64,000 bases of DNA from Lysobacter sp. Root690. GTDB lineage: Bacteria > Pseudomonadota > Gammaproteobacteria > Xanthomonadales > Xanthomonadaceae. Location of the stretch: NCBI RefSeq assembly GCF_001427785.1, contig NZ_LMHM01000012.1, positions 432,445 through 496,444 on the forward strand, read 5' to 3'. The first letter of the stretch is position 1. Every line of letters starts with the position of its first letter. Of this stretch, positions 25,806-34,610 are shown piece by piece. The notes below the pieces were generated by a model. It saw only the letters and a program-made list of their open reading frames with translations. It was not told the DNA's origin and searched no databases. A program made the position numbers and the translations under genes.

Positions 25806-26300
25806 ATGGGCATCTCTCCTATCGGCTGGCTCCACACCCTTGGAAGCCTCCCCGCCATCCCGCTCGCCGTTTATATGTTGGTCAAGCACGGGCGGATCGT
25901 TCCCGAGAGCCGGCCCGGGCGCGCCTATTTCTGGTTCATGCTGTTGGGCGTGCTCACGGTGTATCCGATCGCGCATCAGCCCATAAGCTCGATCATCGCG
26001 ACCGTCACCCTGGTGGCGCTGCTGGTGGGTTACGCCATCTCGAAATGGTCCGTGGCGCGGCGATTCGGCCAGTACGTCGAGACGGCTTCGCTCAGCCTCA
26101 GCGTGTTCCTGCTGATGATCCCGACGGTAAGCGAAAGCCTGCGCAGGCTGCCTGTCGGCAAGCCGCTGGTGACCGATCTGAAGGATCCGCTGTTGCTCGG
26201 CGTGCAGGGCGCTCTATTCTTGGCGCTGATCGTCGGCGCTGCGTTGCAGATACGCGCGCTGCGCCGGCGAAAATCCGTTCAACCCAAGGCAGAGCGTTGA
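25806..26300 (+). CDS. Four-helix integral membrane protein
   Basis: This 164-residue protein has about four hydrophobic segments (residues ~8-25, 40-58, 62-82, 132-150) and a basic C-terminus (RALRRRKSVQPKAER). It resembles small DUF2306-like inner-membrane proteins, but I do not assign a family firmly. It is co-transcribed with, and overlaps by one base (TGATG), the TetR gene. It is therefore the likely regulated target, perhaps a transporter or stress protein. Confidence 0.78.
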   Translation: MGISPIGWLHTLGSLPAIPLAVYMLVKHGRIVPESRPGRAYFWFMLLGVLTVYPIAHQPISSIIATVTLVALLVGYAISKWSVARRFGQYVETASLSLSVFLLMIPTVSESLRRLPVGKPLVTDLKDPLLLGVQGALFLALIVGAALQIRALRRRKSVQPKAER

Positions 26301-26905
26301 TGCCGACGTCCAGATCGCAGCCGCAAGCGCCGTACTCGCCGAAAGCCCTGGAGATCATTCAACGAACGAATGAGCTGCTGGCCAAGGGCGGGTACAACGG
26401 CTTCAGCTACGCCGACATCGCCGAGTTGGTCGATGTAAGAAAGGCCAGCATCCACCATCATTTCCCCACCAAGGCGGATCTGGTCAAGGCAACGGTCGTG
26501 CTTCATCGCGAGGCGACGCGCAATGGCCTGCAATCGCTGAGTCTGCTCGACATCGATCCGCTCGAGCGCCTCGTCGCCTACAGCCGGTTCTGGGCGGAAT
26601 GCATCCAGGCCTCGAATCCGCCGATCTGCATCTGCGCGCTGCTGGCGGCGGAATTGCCGTCGATTCCGGCCGAAGTCGCCGATGAAGTCAAAGCGCACTT
26701 CACCGACCTGCATGCCTGGATCGCGTCGAGCATGCTGGAAGGACAGGCGAAGGGCGCGATGCGCTTGGCCGACAGTCCGTCGGCCGAAGCGTCGATGTTC
26801 ATGGCGTCGATCCACGGCGCGATGCTGTCCGCGCGGGCGGTCGGCGATGCGTCGGTGTTCTGGCAGATCGCGAAGCTGGCGACCGATCGTCTAAGAAAGG
26901 TCTAG
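26300..26905 (+). CDS. TetR-family transcriptional regulator
   Basis: This 201-residue regulator has an N-terminal TetR HTH (GYNGFSYADIAELVDVRKAS, then IHHHFPTKADLVKATVV). Its helical ligand domain contains CICALLAAELPSIPAEVADE, resembling the YxaF/LmrA-type C-terminal domain. Its start overlaps the stop of the membrane-protein gene, and the palindrome at 25757-25772 in the shared promoter is the probable operator, giving autoregulation. Confidence 0.88.
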   Translation: MPTSRSQPQAPYSPKALEIIQRTNELLAKGGYNGFSYADIAELVDVRKASIHHHFPTKADLVKATVVLHREATRNGLQSLSLLDIDPLERLVAYSRFWAECIQASNPPICICALLAAELPSIPAEVADEVKAHFTDLHAWIASSMLEGQAKGAMRLADSPSAEASMFMASIHGAMLSARAVGDASVFWQIAKLATDRLRKV

Positions 26906-26982
26906 CCGCCCATCGACGCGATGCGGGCGAGATATCGGGACAACCTGTCCTCGTCGTCGCGACGTCCCGTCTGTCGAGACGA

Positions 26983-27654
26983 TTAACGCGCCGGCGATGA
27001 TCCATCCGCGGCCTGCGCCTGCAGGAATACCGCCAACTGCGCTTCGAACGCGCGTTGGTAGGCCGGCCGCGCGGTGGCGCGGGCGACGAAGGCGGCGAGG
27101 TTGGGGTATTCGGCGACCATGTCGGTACTTTGCAGCCGCAGCAGGACCGACACCATCAACAGGTCGCCCGCGCTGAAAGCGCCGTCGAGCCAGTCGGCAT
27201 CGCCGAGGCGGCGGGAAAGCTCGCCGAGCCGCCGGCGCACGCGCTCGTCCAGCATCGCCTGACGCTGCGCGTACCAGGGCTGCTCGCGCTCTAAAATCCA
27301 GGCCATGGAACGTTCGACGATGGGCGGCTCGACGGTATTGAGCGCGGCGAACATCCAGGCGATCGCGCGCATGCGCGCGTTCGCGTCGCTCGGCAGCAGG
27401 CCCGGGTGGCGCTCGGCGAGATGCAGCACGATCGCGCCCGATTCGAACAGCGCCAGATCGCCGTCCTCGTAGGTCGGGATCTGCCCGAACGGATGCAGCG
27501 CCAGATGCGCCGGTTGCTTCATGTCGCTGAAAGAAAGCGTGCGCACCTGGTAAGGCTGCCCGAGTTCCTCGAGCGTCCAGCGAATGCGCATGTCGCGCGC
27601 CAGTCCCTTGCCGCGGTCGGGCGAGGATTCGAATGCGGTGATGGTCGGGGTCAT
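26983..27654 (-). CDS. Glutathione S-transferase family protein
   Basis: This 223-residue protein has an N-terminal thioredoxin-like GST domain (MRIRWTLEELGQPYQVRTLS, with the conserved cis-proline and ESGAI motif in GQIPTYEDGDLALFESGAI). The all-helical C-terminal domain contains DADWLDGAFSAGDLLMVSVL, the usual N-capping box region. It likely conjugates glutathione to electrophiles in the cytoplasm. The start at 27654 follows GGAGA. No operon partner. Confidence 0.88.
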   Translation of the reverse strand: MTPTITAFESSPDRGKGLARDMRIRWTLEELGQPYQVRTLSFSDMKQPAHLALHPFGQIPTYEDGDLALFESGAIVLHLAERHPGLLPSDANARMRAIAWMFAALNTVEPPIVERSMAWILEREQPWYAQRQAMLDERVRRRLGELSRRLGDADWLDGAFSAGDLLMVSVLLRLQSTDMVAEYPNLAAFVARATARPAYQRAFEAQLAVFLQAQAADGSSPAR

Positions 27655-27957
27655 CTGGGGTCTCCGGTTGATTCGAGGTCGTGGCCGCGCGACAGGTGTG
27701 CTGGGCGCTGGCGAACAGGGCGGGTCTTTCGCGTAATGGTTGGCGGGCACACTGGCCTGCCTTGCTTATATCGACGAATGGCCGGACTCGGAATCGACAA
27801 GAGTCCGCCACTCTATTTCCGCCGGTTGCGGTCTGGCCATGATCGACGGCGATCCTTCACTTGACTGGTCACCGGCGCTAACCCGTCCGTCGGCGGGCGC
27901 CGTCGACCCGGATCGCGAGCTGGCGCGGCGCGCTTCCGATCCTGGCGCGGTTGCGCC
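27655..27957. other. Gap between divergent GST and NTPase genes
   Basis: I see nothing recognisable in these 303 bases beyond the 5' regions of the two flanking genes. Confidence 0.4.
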
Positions 27958-28581
27958 ATGAAACAATCGCGGGTCGCCGTGCTGTCCGCGGCCAGAGCGG
28001 ACTACAGACCCAACAGACGAAGAGACGGCAGCTTGGACGATCAGCGCTTCTACGTAATCACAGGTGCTTCCGGAGCCGGCAAGTCGACGCTCGTGAACGC
28101 GCTCGGCGAGCTGGGCTACTCCGTGGTCCCCGAAATCGCCTTGACGATCGTGCAAGAACAAGAGCGGTGCGGCGGAAATCTCTTTCCATGGACCGATCTG
28201 CAGGCGTTCATGGAGCAAGTGCTCGTACGAAATATCCAGGCCCATGATTCGGCGCAAGCGATGCGCCCGCCGGTGTTCTTCGATCGCGGCCTGCCCGAAT
28301 GCCAGGCGCATATGCGACTGCTGGGTCTGGAGATCAATAACGATCTTGCGGTTGAAGCGGCGCGCCGTCGCTACGCCGGCTCCGTGTTTGTCGCCGAGCC
28401 GTGGCCGGAGATCTATGTCTGCGATCGCTGGCGTCGTGCGCCGTTCGAGCGCGCGGCGCGGTCGTTCGAACCCACGGTGGCCGCGTACGCCGAGGACGGA
28501 TACCACCTGCGCACCATCCCCAAACTGTCGGTGCGGGAGCGACTGGCATTCGTTCTGGATGCGGTGAACGCCGATACCTGA
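27958..28581 (+). CDS. P-loop NTPase (AAA_28-like)
   Basis: This 207-residue protein has a Walker A motif GASGAGKST near residue 38 and an ATPase/kinase-like core: FYVITGASGAGKSTLVNALG, VVPEIALTIVQEQER, PPVFFDRGLPECQAHM and an RWRRAPFE basic segment. This fits the small predicted ATPase family AAA_28, often found as single-domain nucleotide-binding proteins or kinases. Substrate unknown. No ribosome-binding site is clear at the only available ATG. It is convergent with the gene at 28605. Confidence 0.78.
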   Translation: MKQSRVAVLSAARADYRPNRRRDGSLDDQRFYVITGASGAGKSTLVNALGELGYSVVPEIALTIVQEQERCGGNLFPWTDLQAFMEQVLVRNIQAHDSAQAMRPPVFFDRGLPECQAHMRLLGLEINNDLAVEAARRRYAGSVFVAEPWPEIYVCDRWRRAPFERAARSFEPTVAAYAEDGYHLRTIPKLSVRERLAFVLDAVNADT

Positions 28582-28604
28582 CATGCCGTCGGAGCCCGCA
28601 AAAC

Positions 28605-29126
28605 CTATCTGTCGCTGGCGGCCAGATCGAGCGCCTTCAACAGGCGGTCGCGTGCGAGGTCGGTCAGCTTGAAGAACTCGGCAATGTCTTGCCTTGGAAT
28701 GTCGAAGCGCACTGAAAATTCCATCGGCGGCCGCCATGTCCGGCCGTCCAGGCAGTCGATTCCAGCCGCGGTCGCGCCGCCGATTTCGACATTGATCCGC
28801 TCGAAAAAATACTTCATGTCCAGCCGATAAGACGTCACGTCGCGAAAATCGAACTCTCCGTCGCCCGGATGCCCGAGCGGGCCATGGGTGATGGAGCCGA
28901 CTTTCGTGCCTTTGACTTCGAAGAAGACTCCGTCCGTGATCCGTTGCGGATCCAGATCGAGGATCATCGATGGGCTGAAAGGGCGGAGGAAGATACTCAA
29001 TGTCTCGCGCTGTCCTCCGATCTTGCTCAAAATCAGCTCGTGCTCGGTCAAATGCGCCGACACAGCGGTGCCGTGCTGGATCATGCCGAGAACGATGCGT
29101 CCTTCGAATTCGGCGGAGCGAGACAT
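28605..29126 (-). CDS. Hypothetical protein, 173 residues
   Basis: This soluble protein of unknown family begins MSRSAEFEGRIVLGMIQHGT and has alternating strand-like segments, with a helical C-terminus (RQDIAEFFKLTDLARDRLLK). No signal peptide, membrane span or known motif is visible. AAGGGCC precedes the start. It lies 57 bases downstream of the Na+/H+ antiporter on the same strand, so it may be co-transcribed with it. Confidence 0.65.
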   Translation of the reverse strand: MSRSAEFEGRIVLGMIQHGTAVSAHLTEHELILSKIGGQRETLSIFLRPFSPSMILDLDPQRITDGVFFEVKGTKVGSITHGPLGHPGDGEFDFRDVTSYRLDMKYFFERINVEIGGATAAGIDCLDGRTWRPPMEFSVRFDIPRQDIAEFFKLTDLARDRLLKALDLAASDR

Positions 29127-29183
29127 CGATGGCCCTTGTTCGGTGGCTGAGTGGTGGGACGTTCAGACGATCCTGGCGGGACG

Positions 29184-30767
29184 TCAGGCCTTGGCCGACA
29201 TCGCGCTAAGTTCTTCGAGATCCAGATCGCGTTCGAGTTCGTGCAGGGTCTCGTCGTCGATGTCGCCGGCGCGATGCAGGCGAATGAGTTCGCGGCGTCC
29301 GCAGGCGACGGCTTCGAGGACGACATCGAAGTGGGCATGAATCAACGGGGCGTAGTGTTCGGTGCGTTCGGCGTAGTCGACGATCGCCACCGCCTTGCGC
29401 TGGTACTTTTCCAGCAGTTTGGGATGGATGAGTTCGCCTTCGCTGTCGTAGGCCAGGGTCTGGACGATCGCGAACTGCACCTGGGCCATCGCGGCCTCGG
29501 CCTGGCTCATGGTCAGGCGCGGTTTTTCCGCGTCCGGCTCGGTGAGTTTCGCCCACCGGATCACCCATCCCAAGGTCGTGCCCTGCACCAGCACGGTAAC
29601 GAGAATGACCGCGAACGAGGTGACCAGGATGAAATCGCGGCCGGGAAAGCCTTGCGGAATGCTCAGCGCCAGCGCCAGGGTGACCACGCCGCGAACGCCC
29701 GCCCAACTCAGCACGGTCGAGCCGCGCGCGCCGATGGGCTTGTAGCGTCGCAGCCCCAACCCGTTGCAAAGCTTGATCGCCGCGTCGGAGCCGAACACCC
29801 AGGCGAAGCGCGCGAGGGTGAGCGCGGCGAGGATCGCGAGGATGTCCCATCCCATCGTCGACACCACCACGCCGAAGCCGCCGCCGCGTTCGACCACGCC
29901 GCGCAGCGACAGCCCGATCAGGATGAACACCGACGCCTCCATCAGGAACACCAGCACTTCCCAGAAGGAGGTGCCGCGCATGCGGGTGGATGCCGACAGC
30001 ACATTGCTCTGGTGCCAGCTCGCGATCAGGCCCGTGGTCACGGTGGCGATGACGCCAGACACGTGCAGCATTTCGCCGAGCAGGTACGAGCTCCACGACA
30101 GCAGCACCGTGGCCGCGATGATCAGATACTCATCGCCGAGGCGGCGCACCAACAGCACCCAGGTCGTGCCGACCGCCGCGCCGACCAGCACGCCGCCAAG
30201 CGCCAGCAGGAAGAAATTCCCGACCGCATCGGTCGCGCTGAAGGCACCGGTGACGCCGGCGGCGACGGCGAAGCGAAACAGCACCAGGCCGCTGGCGTCG
30301 TTGAGCAGACTTTCGCCTTCTAGCAGGATCTGCAGGCGACGCGGCAGCTTGACCCGTTGCAGCACGGCGCGCGCGGACACCGCGTCGGGCGGCGAGACGA
30401 TCGCGCCGAGCGCCGCGCAGGCGGCCCACGGCAACGACGGAAACAGCAGATGGGTCACCACCGCCACGACCACGCAGGTGAACAGCACCGCGCCGACCGC
30501 CAGCGAGCCGATCCCGATCAGATGGCGGCGCAGCCGCGCCAGCGCGATCGACCATGCCCCGTCCATCAACAGCGGCGGCAGGAAAATGACCAGCACCAGT
30601 TCGGGATCCACCGCGATGGTGGGCAGGCCCGGGATGAAGGCGAGCGCCGCGCCTCCGGCGAGCAGTCCCACCGACGGCGGCAATCCAAGCCGATGGGCCG
30701 CATAGTGCAGAGCGATGATCGCCAGAAACATCACGATCACCAACTCGAATAACTGGGTCGGGTGCAT
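29184..30767 (-). CDS. Na+/H+ antiporter, CPA1 family
   Basis: The 527-residue inner-membrane protein has about 12 hydrophobic helices over residues 1-400 and a cytoplasmic helical C-terminal domain. The CPA1 signature is present: ALGAIVSPPDAVSARAVLQR, LLEGESLLNDASGLVLFRFA with the ion-binding N-D pair, and a later SWAGVRGVVTLALALSIP. It exchanges cytoplasmic Na+ (or K+) for protons, for pH and salt control. The start at 30767 is chosen because the first helix begins at MHPTQLFELVIV; the longer frame upstream is basic and unlike the family. Confidence 0.9.
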   Translation of the reverse strand: MHPTQLFELVIVMFLAIIALHYAAHRLGLPPSVGLLAGGAALAFIPGLPTIAVDPELVLVIFLPPLLMDGAWSIALARLRRHLIGIGSLAVGAVLFTCVVVAVVTHLLFPSLPWAACAALGAIVSPPDAVSARAVLQRVKLPRRLQILLEGESLLNDASGLVLFRFAVAAGVTGAFSATDAVGNFFLLALGGVLVGAAVGTTWVLLVRRLGDEYLIIAATVLLSWSSYLLGEMLHVSGVIATVTTGLIASWHQSNVLSASTRMRGTSFWEVLVFLMEASVFILIGLSLRGVVERGGGFGVVVSTMGWDILAILAALTLARFAWVFGSDAAIKLCNGLGLRRYKPIGARGSTVLSWAGVRGVVTLALALSIPQGFPGRDFILVTSFAVILVTVLVQGTTLGWVIRWAKLTEPDAEKPRLTMSQAEAAMAQVQFAIVQTLAYDSEGELIHPKLLEKYQRKAVAIVDYAERTEHYAPLIHAHFDVVLEAVACGRRELIRLHRAGDIDDETLHELERDLDLEELSAMSAKA

Positions 30768-31436
30768 AAGGCTCTGCTTCGACGCAGCGCTGGCCGCGCT
30801 GAGCCTCATTTCACGGCACGTGCGGCTGAAACGCAATCGCGGCGGGATGAGCGGTAGCGTCGAGGTGAGCGCGCTCGATGCACCGCCGTGACGCAAGCCG
30901 ACTGCATGCGTTTGGCTAGGCCGCGTGTGTACAAACGACGACGGAGGTTTCAACCATCGACGACGGCCAGCGAGCAGGGGATCGATCCGGTCGATGTCAT
31001 GGGAGACCGGGAAAATCGGCCCGAACTATGTCGCGATACCGCATATGGCTTCCCCTCGAATGTGTACGACTCGAAGGATAGGCAGACCGCGACGATCGTC
31101 CCAGCGGGATATGACCTGCGGAAGTTATGGGAAGCGAGCGGCTGCCCGGACGAATGAGCGATTGGGCGAGGCGTGCCTTGCTCGGCGGCATCGTCTCGTC
31201 GGGCGAGAGCTGGAGGCGACATACGATGGCTGGGGTCGGACACGCTAGCGGCCGGGCGACGCGATATCGGCGATGGGTCTGCTGCATTGCGGGTGCGCGC
31301 GGATTGATATGGATTCACAACCTGGCGCTTGCCGCGTTTCCCTCCGATGCCTCGCCTCGATACCACGACCGCCTGTCCGGTCGCGCCGCGGCTTCGCGTT
31401 CGATAACCGCGTCTACCCGCCACCGAGGAATCGTCC
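30768..31436. other. Long intergenic gap before the GH64-type gene
   Basis: This 669-base region has several short overlapping frames but none with a credible ribosome-binding site, codon pattern or recognisable product. It lies between divergent genes and may hold both promoters, which I could not define. Confidence 0.45.
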
Positions 31437-32741
31437 ATGACCGCAGTGCCGCTCACGCTCGACGCCACCCAGACCGATCTCGCCGCCGATGTCGCGGTGT
31501 ATGCCTACATCGTCGGATTGGTCGCGGGCATGTATTACCGCCTCGACGCGTCCGGCGTGCCGCATGCGATGTCGCAGGCCGACAACACCCAGGCCGCCGG
31601 CAGCTTTCCTGGCTCGGGTGCGCTCGACGCCGCCGCGATCGCCGCGCTGGCATCGAACTACCCGACCGTGTGGGCCGATTACTCGATCCCGCTGTCGCGC
31701 ACCGCGCCGGCGACGCAACTGGACCTGTCGCAGATCAACACCAGCACGGTCCCCGGGCTGGGCACCGGCACCAGCGCCTTCAGCGGTCGCATCTATATTT
31801 CGGTCGGCGTGCCGCGCTTGCCGTTCACGCCGCAGGCCGCGGGCTATGCCGCGCCGGTGCCGTATCCGGGGCCCGGCAGCCAGTGCTTGTTCGACTGGGT
31901 CGAGTTTTCGTACGACAGCGAAGGCAACTTCAACGGCAACACCACCCAGGTCGATCAGTTCGGCTTTGGCCTGAGCCTGGACGGCGCGCCCGGCGGCAGT
32001 CTGCAAGGCGTGCTCGGCATCGCGCGCGATACCTTGCTGGCGAACGTCCAGAACTTGCCCGGTCCGTTCGTCGGTGCGCCGAGCCTGATCGCGGCGAACC
32101 CCGCGGCGGCCGCGGCGTATCCGGCCAACGTCGCCACCCTGCGCGCGCAATCGCCGAAGACTCTGACCGCGCTGCCGACCTACAGCGGCGCGCTGACCGA
32201 CTATTTCAACGCGACCATATCGACCTGGTACGGCAATTGGAAAACCACGCCGCTGGTGGTCAACGATCGCGCGACCGGGTATTACACCGGCGTGGTCGAT
32301 CCGGACACCGGCGTGTTGAACTTCTATCAGGGCCAGTATCCGACGCTCGCTGAGTGGAAAGCCGCGGCGCCGGCGCTCGCGTTCGCCTTGACCGGCGCCG
32401 CGCCGTCGACGGTGCAGGTCGGCTCGCTCGATGTATGGCAATGCGACAACGCCCTGGCCACCGGCAGCGCCGCGCAGTTGAACGTCGGCAAGAATGTCGC
32501 CGCGGCATTCACCCGCGGCGTGCCCGGCTATCTGTTCGACGACAGCATCGGCCGCAGCGCCGCCGGTACGTACTATCCCGTCGGCGGCACCTGGAACGCC
32601 TGGGCCGCGCAGATGCATGCGGCCAATCGCAACGGCCTGGCCTATGGATTTCCGTACGACGACGTGTGCGAACAGAGTCCGACTGTGCAGCTCAATGGGG
32701 CTACGCAGGTGAGTGTGGTGCTGGGGAAGTTCTACAGCTGA
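31437..32741 (+). CDS. GH64-type beta-1,3-glucanase
   Basis: The 434-residue protein matches the glycoside hydrolase 64/thaumatin-like beta-1,3-glucanase pattern: FSGRIYISVGVPRLPFTP, QCLFDWVEFSYDSEGNFNGN, then TTQVDQFGFGLSLDG, and a C-terminal GLAYGFPYDDVCEQSPTVQL. Such enzymes hydrolyse fungal cell-wall or storage beta-1,3-glucans and are part of the antifungal arsenal of lysobacters. No signal peptide is seen: the N-terminus is MTAVPLTLDATQTDLAADV, and an in-frame stop at 31404 rules out an upstream extension. GAGGAA supports the start. Confidence 0.8.
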   Translation: MTAVPLTLDATQTDLAADVAVYAYIVGLVAGMYYRLDASGVPHAMSQADNTQAAGSFPGSGALDAAAIAALASNYPTVWADYSIPLSRTAPATQLDLSQINTSTVPGLGTGTSAFSGRIYISVGVPRLPFTPQAAGYAAPVPYPGPGSQCLFDWVEFSYDSEGNFNGNTTQVDQFGFGLSLDGAPGGSLQGVLGIARDTLLANVQNLPGPFVGAPSLIAANPAAAAAYPANVATLRAQSPKTLTALPTYSGALTDYFNATISTWYGNWKTTPLVVNDRATGYYTGVVDPDTGVLNFYQGQYPTLAEWKAAAPALAFALTGAAPSTVQVGSLDVWQCDNALATGSAAQLNVGKNVAAAFTRGVPGYLFDDSIGRSAAGTYYPVGGTWNAWAAQMHAANRNGLAYGFPYDDVCEQSPTVQLNGATQVSVVLGKFYS

Positions 32742-32787
32742 GGTAATCGCCGTTGCGATGCGGGGCATTGGCGTTCAGGGCCGTGCG

Positions 32788-32910
32788 CCCTCATCCGCCC
32801 TGCGGGCACCTTCTCCCGCTAGCGGGAGAAGGGAAGATCAAACAGGTCTTGTGCAACTCGCCAGACCCATTGCTCCCTCTCCCGTTTACGGGAGAGGGCC
32901 GGGGTGAGGG
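32788..32910. repeat. Inverted pair of REP-like hairpins between convergent genes
   Basis: Two related hairpins lie 42 bases apart. The first is CCTTCTCCCGC-TA-GCGGGAGAAGG (32809-32832), flanked on the left by CCCTCATCCGCCC. The second is CCCTCTCCCG-TTTA-CGGGAGAGGG (32875-32898), flanked on the right by GCCGGGGTGAGGG. They are inverted copies of one repeat (hairpin plus GGATGAGGG/GGGGTGAGGG tail), a BIME-like arrangement. They may also terminate the two convergent genes at 31437 and 32945. Confidence 0.8.
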
Positions 32911-32944
32911 CAGGCGCTAGACCGACACTCGCCACGCCATGCCA

Positions 32945-34603
32945 TCAATGCGGAGTTTCCAGAACCGCCGCGATCGCCAGCCGAAGATCTTCCAGGCCAT
33001 AAGGCTTGGGCAACACCTGGATGCCCATCGCCACGGCCTCGTCGCGATTGCGTTCGATATAGCCGCTGGTAAGCAACACCGGAAGGTCCGGCCTGCGCTG
33101 GCGCAACTCGCGGGCCAAGTCGATGCCGCTCTTGCCGCCGGGCATCATGATGTCGGAGAACACCAGATCCAGATGACGCGCGTTGGCGAGCGCGCCGAGC
33201 GCGGCGTCCGGGTTGGACACATGGATCACGTCGTAGCCGATATCGCTCAGCATGTCGCGCACCAGCGCCGCGACTTCGACATCGTCCTCCACCATCAGCA
33301 CGCTGCCGTGGGACGTGGCCGCCGCCGCCGCGACGGCGGGATTGACCGCGGCGACATGGGCCGGGTCGTGCTGCGATCGAGGCAGGTACAGCGTGATCGC
33401 GGTCCCCACGCCCTGTTCGGATTGAATGTCGGTGGTGCCGCCGGACTGCTGCGCGAATCCGTACACCTGCGCGAGGCCGAGGCCGGAGCCCTTGCCGACG
33501 TCCTTGGTGGTGAAGAACGGCTCGAACACATGCGATTTGACTTCGTCCGACATGCCCGCGCCGTTGTCGCGCACGCACAGGCTGACGAAATCTCCACGCC
33601 CATTCGGGCCTTGCCAATCCGGCAGGTTCTCGCCTTCGATGGTGATGATGCCACCGCGCGCCATCGCGTCGCGGGCATTGACCGCCAGATTGAGCAACAC
33701 CAGTTCGAGCTCGCCGGGGTCGACCTGCACCGACCACAGATCGGGTCTGAGCCGGACGTCGACCTGCACATCACCGCCGAGGCTGCGATCCAGCAGTTCC
33801 TTCATGTCCTGCAGATGCCGCGCCAGATCAACGGTTTCCGGACGCAACGCATGACTGCGCGAGAACGCCAGCAATTGCCGGGTAAGGCTGGCGCCGCGCT
33901 GCGCGGCCTGGCGCATGCCCTGCAACATGCGAGCCCGCCGCGCCGGGTCCTGGTTGCGCTCCATCATGTCCAGGCCGGCGGTGATGACCATCAGCAGATT
34001 ATTGAAGTCGTGGGCCACGCCGCCGGTGAGTTGGCCAAGCGCTTCGAGCTTCTGGGCATGACGCAGACTCTCCTCGATGCGCGCGCGTTCGGCCATCTCG
34101 GTGCGCAGTTGCGAGTTCACCTGTTGCAACTGCTCGGTGCGCTGCGCGACCAGCGATTCCAGTTCGGCCGCGGCGTGTTCGCGCGCGGCCAGCAGCGAGC
34201 GCACCTCGTGCTGGCGCAGGCGCGCACGTAGCGCCGCCTGCATCACGCTGATCAGGGTGATCGGCTGGACCGGGCGCTCGAGCAGCGCCACATTGCGCAG
34301 GCCACGTACCAGTTCCTGCCGCCAGCGGGTGACCCGCGGTTCGTCATGGCGGCTGGTGAGCACGACGAACGGCAGGTCCGACCAGGTGGGCTGACGCGTC
34401 ACCCATTGCGCGAGCAGGTCGAGATCCTGACCGAACAACGCTTCTTCGGCCACGAACGCGGCGTCGATGCCCGCCTCCATTTCCTCCAGCAATTGCCCGT
34501 AGTCGCGGCAACGCGTCGCGGGAATCTCCGCGCGGGCGAGCAGGTCGATGGTGGCGGGGGCGTCGCGTCCGATCGGGGCGAACACCAGTACGCGCTGATG
34601 CAT
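32945..34603 (-). CDS. Hybrid sensor histidine kinase / response regulator
   Basis: The 552-residue cytoplasmic kinase has an N-terminal receiver-like domain (1-125) lacking the usual Asp (VAEE at about 51-54). A coiled coil (about 135-185) follows, then a HisKA domain with H198 in GGVAHDFNNLL, and a HATPase domain with N309, DNGAGM (346-351), FEPFFTT and GKGSGLGL. A C-terminal receiver has D484 in VFSDIMMPGG and the late KP. There is no transmembrane segment. It is the last gene of a leftward operon with a response regulator and a KaiC-like ATPase, 7 bases after the latter. Signal input probably comes through these partners. Confidence 0.9.
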   Translation of the reverse strand: MHQRVLVFAPIGRDAPATIDLLARAEIPATRCRDYGQLLEEMEAGIDAAFVAEEALFGQDLDLLAQWVTRQPTWSDLPFVVLTSRHDEPRVTRWRQELVRGLRNVALLERPVQPITLISVMQAALRARLRQHEVRSLLAAREHAAAELESLVAQRTEQLQQVNSQLRTEMAERARIEESLRHAQKLEALGQLTGGVAHDFNNLLMVITAGLDMMERNQDPARRARMLQGMRQAAQRGASLTRQLLAFSRSHALRPETVDLARHLQDMKELLDRSLGGDVQVDVRLRPDLWSVQVDPGELELVLLNLAVNARDAMARGGIITIEGENLPDWQGPNGRGDFVSLCVRDNGAGMSDEVKSHVFEPFFTTKDVGKGSGLGLAQVYGFAQQSGGTTDIQSEQGVGTAITLYLPRSQHDPAHVAAVNPAVAAAAATSHGSVLMVEDDVEVAALVRDMLSDIGYDVIHVSNPDAALGALANARHLDLVFSDIMMPGGKSGIDLARELRQRRPDLPVLLTSGYIERNRDEAVAMGIQVLPKPYGLEDLRLAIAAVLETPH

Positions 34604-34610
34604 TGTCGGC

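Noticed and set aside
32760-32915. Possible CRISPR repeats in the hairpin-rich segment
   Set aside because: Only two hairpin units in inverted orientation, no regular spacers and no cas genes; it fits a REP pair instead.
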